A stretch of DNA of 64,000 bases, from positions 7,104 through 71,103 of the forward strand of contig URYL01000012.1 in NCBI GenBank assembly GCA_900552075.1, read 5' to 3'. Made by a program: the position numbers and the translations under genes. Shown here one piece after another: positions 7,526-16,704 of the stretch (within the stretch, counting starts at the first letter, position 1; each line of letters starts with the position of its first letter). The DNA comes from an uncultured Bacteroides sp. GTDB lineage: Bacteria; Bacteroidota; Bacteroidia; Bacteroidales; Bacteroidaceae. The notes beneath the pieces were generated by a model. That model searched no databases and was not told where the DNA came from. It saw only the letters and a program-made list of their open reading frames with translations.

Positions 7526-8899
7526 TTACTTCAAATCCACTTGTGGCACATCTTCCAGGCTTTTTTCAATGTCTTCTTCCGTCAGGGAATAATTGGTCAG
7601 GTTGCCCGACAGATACTGGTCGTATGCGCTCATGTCAATCAGTCCGTGACCGGACAGGTTGAATAGGATGACTTTTTCTTCGCCTGTTTTCTTGCATTTT
7701 TCAGCCTCCTTAATGGTGGCAGCAATGGCATGGCAGGATTCCGGAGCCGGAATGATACCTTCGGCTTGGGCAAACAGGCAACCTGCCTTGAAAGTGTCAA
7801 GCTGCTCGATGTCGACCGCTTCCATCAAGTGGTCTTTTATCAGCTGGGAAACGATAACACCTGCTCCGTGGTAGCGGAGACCTCCGGCGTGAATGTTGGC
7901 CGGGGTGAAGTTGTGTCCCAAGGTGAACATCGGCAACAGCGGGGTATAGCCGGCCTCGTCACCGAAGTCATATTCAAATTTACCGCGGGTCAGCTTCGGG
8001 CAGGAAGCCGGTTCGGCAGCAATATAACGTGTTTTCTTTCCTTCCAGGATGGTGTGGCGCATGAACGGGAAGCTGATGCCGCCGAAGTTGGAACCACCTC
8101 CGAAGCATCCGATGATGATGTCGGGATATTCTCCAGCCATGGCCATCTGTTTTTCTGCTTCCAGTCCGATAACCGTCTGGTGCAGAGTCACGTGGCTCAA
8201 TACGGAACCGAGGGTATATTTACAGTTCGGGGTGGTACGTGCCAGTTCGATGGCTTCCGAAATAGCGGTACCCAGTGAGCCCTGGTGGTTCGGATATTTG
8301 GTCAGGATATTTTTTCCGGCGCGGGTAGACATGGACGGGGAGGGAGTAACCTGTGCCCCGAAAGTCTGCATAATGCTGCGACGGTAAGGTTTCTGTTCGT
8401 AACTGATTTTTACCTGATAAACGGCAGCTTCCAGTCCAAATACCTTGGCTGCGTAGGCCAGGGCGGCACCCCATTGTCCGGCTCCCGTTTCGGTCGTGAT
8501 GTTTGTCACCCCTTCCTTCTTGCAGTAGTAGGCCTGTGCCAGGGCTGAGTTCAGTTTGTGCGAACCGATGGGGCTGACGCTTTCGTTCTTGAAATAAATG
8601 TGGGCAGGTGTTCCCAGTGCCTTTTCCAGTCCGTAGGCACGTACCAGCGGGGTGCTTCGGTAGTATTTGTACATTTCTCTCACCTCTTCCGGAATCTCAA
8701 TCCATGTATCGGTCTGGTTCAGTTCCTGATGGCAGAGTTCCTTGGCGAAAATAGGATAGAGGTCTTCGGGTTTCAACGGCTCTTTGGTAGCCGGGTTCAG
8801 CGGTGGCATGGGTTTGTTGACCATGTCGGCTTGAATGTTATACCAATATTTTGGTATTTCATCTTCAGGTAAGATGAATCTTTTCTGTCTGTTACTCAT
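7526..8899 (-). CDS. trpB: Tryptophan synthase beta chain, TrpB2 type (PLP-dependent)
   Basis: 457 residues, longer than classical TrpB (~400) and with the features of the TrpB2 subfamily. The N-terminus (ILPEDEIPKYWYNI) extends beyond the usual TrpB start. The PLP Schiff-base lysine is K115 in SHKLNSA, the catalytic glutamate E137 is in ETGAGQWG, and the phosphate-binding loop is GCFGGGSNFGG. It would make tryptophan from indole and serine in the cytoplasm. No trpA or other trp gene is adjacent. TrpB2 proteins are thought to act alone, possibly salvaging indole, which fits an isolated gene. A different PLP lyase activity cannot be excluded. Confidence 0.88.
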   Translation of the reverse strand: MSNRQKRFILPEDEIPKYWYNIQADMVNKPMPPLNPATKEPLKPEDLYPIFAKELCHQELNQTDTWIEIPEEVREMYKYYRSTPLVRAYGLEKALGTPAHIYFKNESVSPIGSHKLNSALAQAYYCKKEGVTNITTETGAGQWGAALAYAAKVFGLEAAVYQVKISYEQKPYRRSIMQTFGAQVTPSPSMSTRAGKNILTKYPNHQGSLGTAISEAIELARTTPNCKYTLGSVLSHVTLHQTVIGLEAEKQMAMAGEYPDIIIGCFGGGSNFGGISFPFMRHTILEGKKTRYIAAEPASCPKLTRGKFEYDFGDEAGYTPLLPMFTLGHNFTPANIHAGGLRYHGAGVIVSQLIKDHLMEAVDIEQLDTFKAGCLFAQAEGIIPAPESCHAIAATIKEAEKCKKTGEEKVILFNLSGHGLIDMSAYDQYLSGNLTNYSLTEEDIEKSLEDVPQVDLK

Positions 8900-8926
8900 A
8901 ATTGCTTACTTTTTTTAAGGTTTCGC

Positions 8927-8957
8927 CAAAAATATGGAAATAAATGATAACAAACAA
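8927..8957 (-). promoter_or_regulatory. Promoter of trpB
   Basis: Minus-strand -7 box TATTTTTG (8927-8934). A TTG core of the -33 element lies at 8955-8957, 20 bp upstream. Confidence 0.55.
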
Positions 8958-9049
8958 CTCATTTTGCTTTTTTCTTATCACTTTTTGTTTCGATGCCGGA
9001 TTCTGGCAGATTTCCGGTATCGTGCCGTTCAAGTATATGGATTTTTCCA

Positions 9050-9057
9050 TACATTTG
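9050..9057 (+). promoter_or_regulatory. -7 promoter box of trkHA
   Basis: TACATTTG, a perfect TAnnTTTG, 28 bp before the trkH ATG. No convincing -33 element. Confidence 0.55.
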
Positions 9058-9084
9058 CAGTCGTAGCTTAAAATGATATGACCG

Positions 9085-10914
9085 ATGGATTATTGGGAAC
9101 GACTTTACTTATATAAGAAAAAGCTGCTGGTACCGCGCATCAACCGGTTGCTCAACTGGGTAATGGGGGTAAATTTCCTGTGTGGAGTGGTTTTTCTGCT
9201 TGCCATCGTCTATGAATATGGGTTCCGTATCTCGGCAGAAGAACAGACGGCAATCCATACGGTGTATCATGTGCTTTGGGTGATTTTCCTGTTGAGTACC
9301 ACGGTGCAAATCTTGTTCCGTCAGGAAGATTCACCTTTCAAGTTTACCCCTTGGACATGGGTATTGACCGTGTTGCTTTATCTTACGCTGTTGCCTGTCA
9401 TCTTCAAGAAACCGGAGGAGAGCACAGGAGTATATTGGGTGTGGGTATTCTTCCATCACAATTATTATAAGGGAGCGGTATTGCTGCTACTTTCGTTTTC
9501 GCAGCTTTCGGGCATATTGGTCCGGTTGTTAGGCAAGCGAACGAATCCCTCGCTGATTCTGGCCGGAAGTTTTTTAGTATTCATTTTCGTAGGAACCGGG
9601 TTGCTGATGCTGCCTCGGGCCACTTATCAAGGCATTTCTTTCATTGATGCGCTGTTCACGGCTACAAGTGCCACCTGCGTGACGGGATTGGTCACGGTGG
9701 ATGTGCCTTCCACCTTTACGCTGGAGGGGCAGGTATTGATTATTCTGCTGATTCAGATTGGCGGTTTGGGAGTGATGACGCTGACCAGCTTTTTCGCCAT
9801 GTTCTTCATGGGGAACACTTCGCTCTACAACCAGCTGATGGTGGGCGACATGATCAGTTCCAATTCATTGAATTCCCTTTTATCTACCTTATTATATATA
9901 TTGGGATTCACGCTGGCCATTGAAGGGGGCGGGATGGCCGTTATCTGGTTCAGTATCCACGATACGCTGGGGATGAACTTGCGGGAAGAACTCTTTTTTT
10001 CGGCCTTTCATTCGGTGTCAGCTTTCTGTAATGCCGGGTTCTCCACATTACCCGGCGGAATGAGTAATCCTGAGGTCATGCAGGAACACAATCTGCTGTA
10101 TGTCATTCTGGGGCTGCTGATTGCATTGGGAGGAATCGGTTTTCCGATATTGGTCAACCTCTATGAGACCGTAGCCTACTACCTGGGATACCTGAAATGG
10201 AGGATACTGCACCGCTCCGGCAGGTTCCGTCAGAAAGTGCATCTGTATAACTTGAACACCAAGATTGTGTTGGTGGCTACGGCCATTCTGCTGGTGGGAG
10301 GTACGTTGGTCATAGCAGTTCTGGAATGGAACCATTCGTTTGCCGGGATGCCGGTGCTGGATAAGTGGGTGCATGCATTCTTCAATTCGTCCTGTCCGCG
10401 TACGGCAGGTTTTGCCAGTGTGAGCCTTACTTCCCTTTCTATGCAAACCCTGCTGCTCATGGTGGTATTGATGGTGATAGGAGGGGGTACACAGTCTACG
10501 GCTGGTGGAGTGAAGGTGAACGTGTGTGCTGTGGTGTTGATTAACTTGTGGGCGGTGATACGCGGTGCCGACCGGGTGTCCATTTTACGGAGAGAACTTT
10601 CGCACGACTCCATCCGGCGTTCCAATGCGGCCATGATGCTCTATTTGTTCCTGGCTTTTGGGGCGATTTTCGCATTGAGCATGCTGGAGCCTAAGGCCAG
10701 ACTGCTGGCCGTGACCTTTGAATGTGTGTCGGCTTTGAGCACCGTAGGCTCCAGCCTGAACCTGACACCCACGCTGGGCGATGCCAGCAAGCTGCTGGTT
10801 ATTGTGCTGATGTATGTGGGGCGTGTGGGTGCATTTACCTTACTCACCGGGCTGGTACGGCAGGAAAGAAAACGAAATTACAAATATCCGAGTGACAATA
10901 TTATCATCAACTGA
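9085..10914 (+). CDS. trkH: TrkH/KtrB family potassium channel-like transporter
   Basis: Membrane subunit of a K+ uptake system, 609 residues. Four selectivity-filter half-loops of the SKT superfamily are visible: VTGLV (199-203), NAGFS (316-320), TAGF (440-443) and TVGSS (553-557). TrkH/KtrB proteins are normally ~450-490 residues; here ~130 extra N-terminal residues carry about four further hydrophobic segments before the first channel repeat. The cytoplasmic regulatory subunit gene follows after 3 bp, so the two are translationally linked. Confidence 0.92.
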   Translation: MDYWERLYLYKKKLLVPRINRLLNWVMGVNFLCGVVFLLAIVYEYGFRISAEEQTAIHTVYHVLWVIFLLSTTVQILFRQEDSPFKFTPWTWVLTVLLYLTLLPVIFKKPEESTGVYWVWVFFHHNYYKGAVLLLLSFSQLSGILVRLLGKRTNPSLILAGSFLVFIFVGTGLLMLPRATYQGISFIDALFTATSATCVTGLVTVDVPSTFTLEGQVLIILLIQIGGLGVMTLTSFFAMFFMGNTSLYNQLMVGDMISSNSLNSLLSTLLYILGFTLAIEGGGMAVIWFSIHDTLGMNLREELFFSAFHSVSAFCNAGFSTLPGGMSNPEVMQEHNLLYVILGLLIALGGIGFPILVNLYETVAYYLGYLKWRILHRSGRFRQKVHLYNLNTKIVLVATAILLVGGTLVIAVLEWNHSFAGMPVLDKWVHAFFNSSCPRTAGFASVSLTSLSMQTLLLMVVLMVIGGGTQSTAGGVKVNVCAVVLINLWAVIRGADRVSILRRELSHDSIRRSNAAMMLYLFLAFGAIFALSMLEPKARLLAVTFECVSALSTVGSSLNLTPTLGDASKLLVIVLMYVGRVGAFTLLTGLVRQERKRNYKYPSDNIIIN

Positions 10915-10917
10915 CGT

Positions 10918-11607
10918 ATGAAATATCTGATTATTGGTTTGGGGCATTATGGCAGTATGCTGGCAATGGAACTGACCGCCATGGGGCATGAAGTGGCAGG
11001 AGTAGACAGCGACAGCCTGCACGTAGACAGTGTGAAAGACCTTATGGCGGCTTCGTTTGTACTCGATGCGACAGACGAAACAGCTCTTTCCGTGCTACCT
11101 TTAAAAAGTGTGGATGCGGCCATTGTGGCGATAGGTGACAATTTCGGGGCTTCGGTCCGCATCGTGTCACTGTTGAAAAAGTTGAAAGTGAAACGTATTT
11201 ACGCCCGGGCGGTAGATGAGGTACATAAGGCAGTGTTGGAGGCTTTTTCCATCGACCGTATCCTGACTCCGGAGCAGGATGCCGCCCGCTTGCTGGCGCA
11301 ACAGCTGGAGCTGGACGGAGGGGCCGAGCTGTTTCAGATTGATGAAAACACCTATGTGTTCAAGTTTGTGGTTCCTTCCAAACTGGTGGGCTATCATCTG
11401 AACGAACTGAACCTGGAACAGGAATTCGAGATGAAGCTTATCTCACTGGTACGTGGAAAGAAGGTGCAGAATTTCTTAGGAATCTCCGTCTTTGAGCGGG
11501 AAGTTTCCAATACCTTTCCGGAAGACTATGAATTGCAGCAGGGCGACGCGCTGGTGTGCTATGGTCCCTATGCCCGCTTCATGCAATTCTGGAAATCCGT
11601 CCGCTGA
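10918..11607 (+). CDS. trkA: TrkA/KtrA potassium uptake regulatory protein (RCK)
   Basis: 229 residues, one RCK unit. The N-terminal Rossmann domain shows GLGHYG (7-12) and the ribose-binding acidic residue D30 in GVDSD. The C-terminal RCK_C domain spans about residues 140-225. It binds NAD(H) or ATP and gates the TrkH pore on the cytoplasmic side. One-unit length matches KtrA rather than the tandem TrkA of E. coli. Its stop is only 6 bp from the stop of the convergent mltG gene. Confidence 0.93.
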   Translation: MKYLIIGLGHYGSMLAMELTAMGHEVAGVDSDSLHVDSVKDLMAASFVLDATDETALSVLPLKSVDAAIVAIGDNFGASVRIVSLLKKLKVKRIYARAVDEVHKAVLEAFSIDRILTPEQDAARLLAQQLELDGGAELFQIDENTYVFKFVVPSKLVGYHLNELNLEQEFEMKLISLVRGKKVQNFLGISVFEREVSNTFPEDYELQQGDALVCYGPYARFMQFWKSVR

Positions 11608-11613
11608 CATTTC

Positions 11614-12639
11614 TTAGCGGATGTTTCTCTTGTTCAGTGCCTGCTGGTAACGACGCGCGTTGGCTTGATGTTCCGCAAAGGTGGCGGCAAAATTATGCGT
11701 TCCTGAGAAATCTTCTTTCGCACACATGTAGAGATAGTCATGCTGTGCATGGTTCAGCACGCTTTCTATTCCCTGAATGGACGCAATGCGGATAGGGCCG
11801 GGAGGGAGTCCGGTGTGCTTGTAGGTGTTATACGGGCTGTCGGCTTCCAGGTGTTTGTGAAGGATACGTCGCAGACCGAATTCCTGCAGGCTGAACTTCA
11901 CGGTAGGGTCGGCTTGCAGCGGCATGTCGGCTTGCAGGCGGTTCAGATAAAGTTCAGCCACCATCGGCATTTCGGCCCGGTTGGCCGTTTCTTCCTCCAC
12001 GATGGAGGCCAGGGTGCTTACTTCTATCGGAGTCAGTCCGGTGGCTTGGGCTTTCGCTTTCCGTTCTTCGTTCCAGAATCGGTTATATTCTTTCTTCATG
12101 CGTTGGAAGAAATCTTTGGCCTGCATGTTCCAGTACACTTCGTAGGTATTCGGAATGAAAAGTGCCGGAAGCGTTTCGTAAGTGAATCCCAAAGAATCAC
12201 AGAAACTGCTGTCGCACATCAGCGTGAAAATTTCGGTAGAGTCGGCCATGAGCTGGCGGTCCAGTGAGTGTGCCAGGCGGGCCAGTGTACGGACGTTGGG
12301 GATGGTTACCTTGACCGGTGTCTGATATCCGCTGCTGAGGCGGCGGAACAAGGTCAAGGTGTTGGTATGTGCATCAAAGCGGTAGGCCCCGGTATGGATG
12401 TGTTGGTCGTACGATTTGAAGCGCGACAGCATTCGGAAACCTGCCAGGTGTTTGCCGTGCAGGTCACGTTGCAGTTTCACATAGACAGAATCGGCCGTAT
12501 CGTCACGGTCTATATAAATAAAGGTAGGCTGTGTGAGATGAAGCGGTCGGTTGAACAGCAGGCAGCAGATGCTGATGATTCCTGCTAAAAGGATGGCCGC
12601 AATGACAGCCCAGATGATAATTCGTCTTTTAGAATGCAT
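11614..12639 (-). CDS. mltG: Endolytic murein transglycosylase MltG
   Basis: 341 residues from the ATG at 12639. A Met at 12660 is rejected because the -7 box (12658-12665) covers it. The product has one N-terminal membrane segment (about residues 6-28) and a periplasmic YceG/MltG domain with the STLASIVEEETANRAEMP motif, which carries the catalytic Glu, and a LQADPTVKF segment. MltG cuts nascent peptidoglycan glycan strands and sets their length. Its transcript would be nearly leaderless (5' UTR ~12 nt). Confidence 0.93.
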   Translation of the reverse strand: MHSKRRIIIWAVIAAILLAGIISICCLLFNRPLHLTQPTFIYIDRDDTADSVYVKLQRDLHGKHLAGFRMLSRFKSYDQHIHTGAYRFDAHTNTLTLFRRLSSGYQTPVKVTIPNVRTLARLAHSLDRQLMADSTEIFTLMCDSSFCDSLGFTYETLPALFIPNTYEVYWNMQAKDFFQRMKKEYNRFWNEERKAKAQATGLTPIEVSTLASIVEEETANRAEMPMVAELYLNRLQADMPLQADPTVKFSLQEFGLRRILHKHLEADSPYNTYKHTGLPPGPIRIASIQGIESVLNHAQHDYLYMCAKEDFSGTHNFAATFAEHQANARRYQQALNKRNIR

Positions 12640-12657
12640 ATTGAATAAATTTGGATG

Positions 12658-12665
12658 CAAAAGTA
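12658..12665 (-). promoter_or_regulatory. -7 promoter box of mltG
   Basis: Minus-strand TACTTTTG (TAnnTTTG). It decides the mltG start at 12639. Confidence 0.55.
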
Positions 12666-12763
12666 GTAAGAAAACTTTGTATCTGGTATCAGGAGAGGGA
12701 AAGAATGTTCAAATTTCCTCCATAAAGTGGTCTGTTGTACACCTGATGAGGATGAAATTTTTC

Positions 12764-12771
12764 TACTTTTG
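12764..12771 (+). promoter_or_regulatory. -7 promoter box of the GH51 gene
   Basis: TACTTTTG, perfect TAnnTTTG, 30 bp before the ATG at 12802. Confidence 0.55.
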
Positions 12772-12801
12772 TGAAGTAACAACGACAAAAAATCAATAAA
12801 T

Positions 12802-14340
12802 ATGAAAAATGCGATTCTTGGGTTGGCTCTTTTTGCCGCAATGCCTTTGTTTGCACAACAGAAGGCAACCGTGACTGTTCACCCGGAACAGGGAAAACAA
12901 ATTATCAATAAAGAAATCTACGGCCAGTTTGCCGAACATCTGGGCACCTGTATTTATGGAGGTCTCTGGGTGGGAGAAGATTCTCCGATTCCAAACATCA
13001 ACGGGTATCGTAAGGACGTGTTCGAGGCGTTGAAAGCCTTGAAGGTGCCGGTGCTCCGCTGGCCGGGAGGATGCTTTGCCGATGAATACCACTGGATGGA
13101 CGGCATTGGTCCGCGCGAAAAACGTCCGCGTATGGTCAATAACAACTGGGGAGGTACCGTGGAAGACAATAGTTTCGGTACGCATGAATTCCTGAACTTG
13201 TGCGAAATGCTGGGGTGTGAACCTTACATCAGTGGAAACGTAGGTAGCGGAAGCGTGGAAGAAATGGCCAAGTGGGTGGAATACATGACCTCTGAGCAGG
13301 GAAGCCCGATGGCAAAACTGAGAAAGGAAAACGGACGAGAAAAGCCGTGGAAGGTGAAATATTTCGGCGTTGGAAATGAAAGCTGGGGATGCGGAGGTAG
13401 CATGCGCCCGGAATATTATTCCGATTTGTATCGCCGTTATTCCACTTATTGCCGCAACTACGACGGTAACCGCCTGTTTAAGATTGCCAGTGGAGCCAGC
13501 GATTATGACTACAACTGGACCGAGGTACTGATGCAGAACATCGGACATCGGATGGACGGTATCTCCTTACATTATTATACAGTGTTAGGATGGAACGGAA
13601 GTAAGGGATCGGCTACCAAGTTCAACGACGAGGACTATTACTGGACAGTGGGTAAGTGCCGCGAAATTGAAGACGTGCTGAAGCGTCATATTGCCATCAT
13701 GGACAAATATGACCCGCAGAAACAGATTGGATTGATGGTCGACGAATGGGGAACCTGGTGGGATGAAGAACCGGGCACTATCAGCGGTCACCTGTATCAG
13801 CAGAACACGCTGCGTGATGCGTTTGTGGCTTCCTTGAGTTTGGATATTTTCCATAAGTACACCGACCGTATCAAGATGACCAATATTGCGCAGGTGGTCA
13901 ATGTGCTTCAGTCCATGATTCTGACCAAAGACGACAAGATGGTGCTGACTCCGACCTATTATGTGTTCCAGATGTATAATGTGCATCAGGATGCCACTTA
14001 CCTGCCGCTGGACTTGCAGTGTGAGCGGAAAATTGTACGCGATAACCGCATTGTACCGATGGTGAGTGCCACCGCTTCACGTGACAAAGCCGGAGTGATT
14101 CATGTATCCTTGTCGAACATCGACCTGAAAGAATCGCAGGATATCACATTGACATTGGGCGACGTGAAAGCCAAATCGGTGACCGGCCGTATCCTGACAT
14201 CCGATAATATAGACGATTATAATACGTTTGAACAGCCTGATAAGGTGAAGCTGGCCGATTTCAAAGGAGCTAAACTGACAAAAAATGGCTTGGAAATCAA
14301 ATTGCCGGCCAAATCTATCGTGACGCTGGAAATTAAGTAA
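12802..14340 (+). CDS. Secreted alpha-L-arabinofuranosidase (GH51)
   Basis: 512 residues with a Sec signal peptide (AILGLALFAAMPLFAQ). The barrel carries the GH51 acid/base Glu in GVGNESWG (E193) and the nucleophile in MVDEWGTWW (E315). RWPGGCFADEYHW near residue 90 and the C-terminal beta-domain ending in PAKSIVTLEIK are typical. It releases arabinofuranosyl side chains from plant arabinoxylan or arabinan in the periplasm or at the surface. It stands alone, with its own promoter and no SusC/SusD or other plant-glycan enzyme next to it. Confidence 0.93.
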   Translation: MKNAILGLALFAAMPLFAQQKATVTVHPEQGKQIINKEIYGQFAEHLGTCIYGGLWVGEDSPIPNINGYRKDVFEALKALKVPVLRWPGGCFADEYHWMDGIGPREKRPRMVNNNWGGTVEDNSFGTHEFLNLCEMLGCEPYISGNVGSGSVEEMAKWVEYMTSEQGSPMAKLRKENGREKPWKVKYFGVGNESWGCGGSMRPEYYSDLYRRYSTYCRNYDGNRLFKIASGASDYDYNWTEVLMQNIGHRMDGISLHYYTVLGWNGSKGSATKFNDEDYYWTVGKCREIEDVLKRHIAIMDKYDPQKQIGLMVDEWGTWWDEEPGTISGHLYQQNTLRDAFVASLSLDIFHKYTDRIKMTNIAQVVNVLQSMILTKDDKMVLTPTYYVFQMYNVHQDATYLPLDLQCERKIVRDNRIVPMVSATASRDKAGVIHVSLSNIDLKESQDITLTLGDVKAKSVTGRILTSDNIDDYNTFEQPDKVKLADFKGAKLTKNGLEIKLPAKSIVTLEIK

Positions 14341-14467
14341 CCTAATCCATATATCCTTTGGCTTGGTGAAGTTGAAGGACGACAAATTATTGGAAATAAG
14401 CTGGATATCGTCTTCTGAATCAATCGTCTTCTTTGTGCGGTTGGGTTTCGGAAGGCGATATTCTGCT

Positions 14468-14497
14468 TTTGTAATATGTTTGTAACAGGGTGTTACA
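14468..14497 (+). promoter_or_regulatory. Pho-box-like direct repeats upstream of the phosphate operon
   Basis: TTTGTAAT (14468-14475) is repeated 11 bp later as TTTGTAAC (14479-14486), followed after another ~11 bp by GTGTTACA. The second copy also makes an inverted repeat TGTAACA-ggg-TGTTACA (14481-14497). Direct repeats with an 11-bp period are the known geometry of PhoB/PhoP boxes. They lie ~45-70 bp upstream of the -7 box at 14540. Assignment to PhoB is inference. Confidence 0.45.
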
Positions 14498-14539
14498 TTT
14501 TCTTTAAGTGGATGACATCTATTTGTAATACCAATTCAA

Positions 14540-14547
14540 GACCTTTG
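14540..14547 (+). promoter_or_regulatory. -7 promoter box of the porin-pst operon
   Basis: GACCTTTG, one mismatch from TAnnTTTG. A GTG at 14550 in the same frame as the porin would lie at or before the transcription start, which supports the ATG at 14583. Confidence 0.5.
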
Positions 14548-14582
14548 CAGTGTCAAAAAACAAAATTCCAAATCAAACGAAA

Positions 14583-15578
14583 ATGAGAAATAGAATTTCA
14601 TGGTTGTTGATGGCATGTGCTTGTGTGGCGATGCCAACTTTTGCTGAGAGTAATCCCGACAAGTCGGAATCGGCCGAAAAAAAAGGTGCGGCTATTATTA
14701 CCATCTATTCTGATGTACATTCCGGTTTTGGACATGTAAATGACGACAGAGGGTTTGGGTTGGACCGGGCGTATTTAGGTTATCAATACAATTTGCCTCA
14801 CGGTTTGCAGATGAAAGCAGTGGTAGACTTCGGTCAGTCACAGGATGTAGGTGATTATCACCGCATCGGCTATATCAAGAATGCGCAAATCACGTGGAAG
14901 CAAAAAGGCTGGACGCTGAATGCCGGATTGATCAGTACCACACAGTTCAAACTACAGGAAGATTTCTGGGGCAAACGTTATGTGATGAAATCTTTCCAGG
15001 ATGAATACAAATTCGGAAGCAGTGCCGATTTAGCTTTTTCGGCAGCTTATCAGTTCAACAAGGTAGTGGCAGCCGATGTGATTGTAGCCAATGGCGAAGG
15101 GTATAAGAAAGTACAGGTAAAAGACGGACTTCAGTATGGAGCTGGTGTGACCGTGGCTCCGGTAAAAGGACTGGTGATTCGTGCTTACGGTTCTTTCAAT
15201 GAGGCTTCGGAAGATAACCTGAAAGGCATTACCAACTTGGCGGCCTTTGTGGGTTATAAAAATGAGGCTTTCTCGGTGGCAGCTGAATATAACTACCAGA
15301 CCAACACCAAATATGTGGACGGTTGTGACCAGGATGGTGTGTCGGTGTATGCTTCGGCTCAGCTGAACAAGAAAATCGGTCTTTTCGGACGTTGGGACAT
15401 GCTTTCTTCCAAGAATGACTGGAGCAAGGATACCGATGGAATGGCCGGTATGTTAGGAGCGGAATTCAAACTGGGCAAGTACGTGAAACTGGCGCCGAAT
15501 TTCCGTCTGTGGGCACCGAAAGCCGATGGGGGTAAACTGGCCAGCTATGTGTACCTGAACGCTTCGTTTGCCATTTAA
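14583..15578 (+). CDS. Outer-membrane porin, phosphate-operon associated
   Basis: 331 residues from the ATG at 14583, with a signal peptide (SWLLMACACVAMPTFAES). The rest alternates polar and aromatic/hydrophobic residues as in a 16-stranded type of beta-barrel and ends in a beta-strand with a near-terminal Phe (NASFAI). It resembles the OprO/OprP-like or short 'porin' families but without a sequence motif that fixes the subfamily. It sits 52 bp upstream of pstS and is read from the same Pho-box-like promoter, so outer-membrane phosphate entry is the likely role. Substrate assignment rests on context. Confidence 0.75.
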   Translation: MRNRISWLLMACACVAMPTFAESNPDKSESAEKKGAAIITIYSDVHSGFGHVNDDRGFGLDRAYLGYQYNLPHGLQMKAVVDFGQSQDVGDYHRIGYIKNAQITWKQKGWTLNAGLISTTQFKLQEDFWGKRYVMKSFQDEYKFGSSADLAFSAAYQFNKVVAADVIVANGEGYKKVQVKDGLQYGAGVTVAPVKGLVIRAYGSFNEASEDNLKGITNLAAFVGYKNEAFSVAAEYNYQTNTKYVDGCDQDGVSVYASAQLNKKIGLFGRWDMLSSKNDWSKDTDGMAGMLGAEFKLGKYVKLAPNFRLWAPKADGGKLASYVYLNASFAI

Positions 15579-15630
15579 ACCTGAATAGAAAAACAAATAG
15601 ATTCATAACTTCTATAAAATGTATAACACA

Positions 15631-16689
15631 ATGAAAAAGTTTTATTTGCCTTTAATTGCTGGAGCGATGGCTTTGTCACTCGCAGCTTGTGGTGGACAGA
15701 AATCTGCTAATGGACGTGAATCCGTGGAACTGACTGGTGCAGGAGCCACTTTCCCCTTGCCATTTTATAATATGTCATTCGAAAACTACAATGCCACTTC
15801 CGGCGATAAGGTGTCTTACGGAGGTATCGGTAGTGGCGGTGGTGTCCGCAACTTGAAAGACGGTATCGTAGACTTTGCCGGTAGTGATGCCTTCCTGAGC
15901 GATGACGAAATGAAAGAAATGCAGCCGGTGGTACACATCCCGACCTGTATGGGAGCCGTAGTGATGGCTTATAACTTGCCGGATGTAGTGAAACTGAACC
16001 TTTCAGGTGACGTGATTGTCGATATCTATGCCGGCAAGATTACCGACTGGAACGATGCCCGTTTGCAAAAATTGAATCCGGACGTGACATTGCCGGCCAA
16101 GAAGATTATTCTGGCTTATCGTTCAGACGGTAGTGGTACTACCTTTATTTTCACTGATTATCTGTCAAAAGTCAGCGAAAACTGGAAGAACACTTACGGA
16201 GCTGGAAAGACGGTCGACTTCCCGGTAGGACAGGCAGCCAAAGGTAATCCGGGTGTGGCTGGAATCATTGCACAGACTCCTTACTCACTGGGATACATCG
16301 GTTCTGAATATGCCTTTGCACAGAAGATTGCGTATGCCAGCGTATACAACAAACGGGGTGAACTGGTAACTCCTTCTACAGAAAGTATCTCAGCTGCTGC
16401 CGGTGACATTCCGCAGGATACTCGTTGCTCCATTACAGATGCCGATGCAGCCGGAGCTTATCCTATCAGCTGCTTCACTTGGCTGTTGATTTACAAGGAA
16501 CAGCACTATGCAGAACGTTCTTTGGATCAGGCAAAAGCTACTCTGGAATTGATGCAGTATATGCTGAGCGACAGCGTACAGCAGACTACCGCTACCGTAC
16601 ATTATGCTCCGCTGCCTAAGAAGGCCGTAGAGTTGAGTCTTCAGAATTTGAAAACTGTAACTTACGACGGACAGCCGATTCTTAAATAA
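15631..16689 (+). CDS. pstS: Phosphate ABC transporter substrate-binding lipoprotein PstS
   Basis: 352 residues from the ATG at 15631 (an upstream ATG at 15619 adds four residues). The lipobox is LSLAAC with Cys20. Phosphate-binding segments are TGAGATFPLPFY near residue 36 and YRSDGSGTTFIFTDYLS near residue 168. It captures inorganic phosphate in the periplasm and passes it to PstC/PstA. First of the four contiguous pst genes. Confidence 0.95.
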   Translation: MKKFYLPLIAGAMALSLAACGGQKSANGRESVELTGAGATFPLPFYNMSFENYNATSGDKVSYGGIGSGGGVRNLKDGIVDFAGSDAFLSDDEMKEMQPVVHIPTCMGAVVMAYNLPDVVKLNLSGDVIVDIYAGKITDWNDARLQKLNPDVTLPAKKIILAYRSDGSGTTFIFTDYLSKVSENWKNTYGAGKTVDFPVGQAAKGNPGVAGIIAQTPYSLGYIGSEYAFAQKIAYASVYNKRGELVTPSTESISAAAGDIPQDTRCSITDADAAGAYPISCFTWLLIYKEQHYAERSLDQAKATLELMQYMLSDSVQQTTATVHYAPLPKKAVELSLQNLKTVTYDGQPILK

Positions 16690-16704
16690 TGAAGAAGACA
16701 GATT

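Noticed and set aside
14550..14582. GTG start extending the porin by 11 residues
   Set aside because: It directly follows the -7 box, at or before the expected transcription start, and would disrupt the signal peptide.
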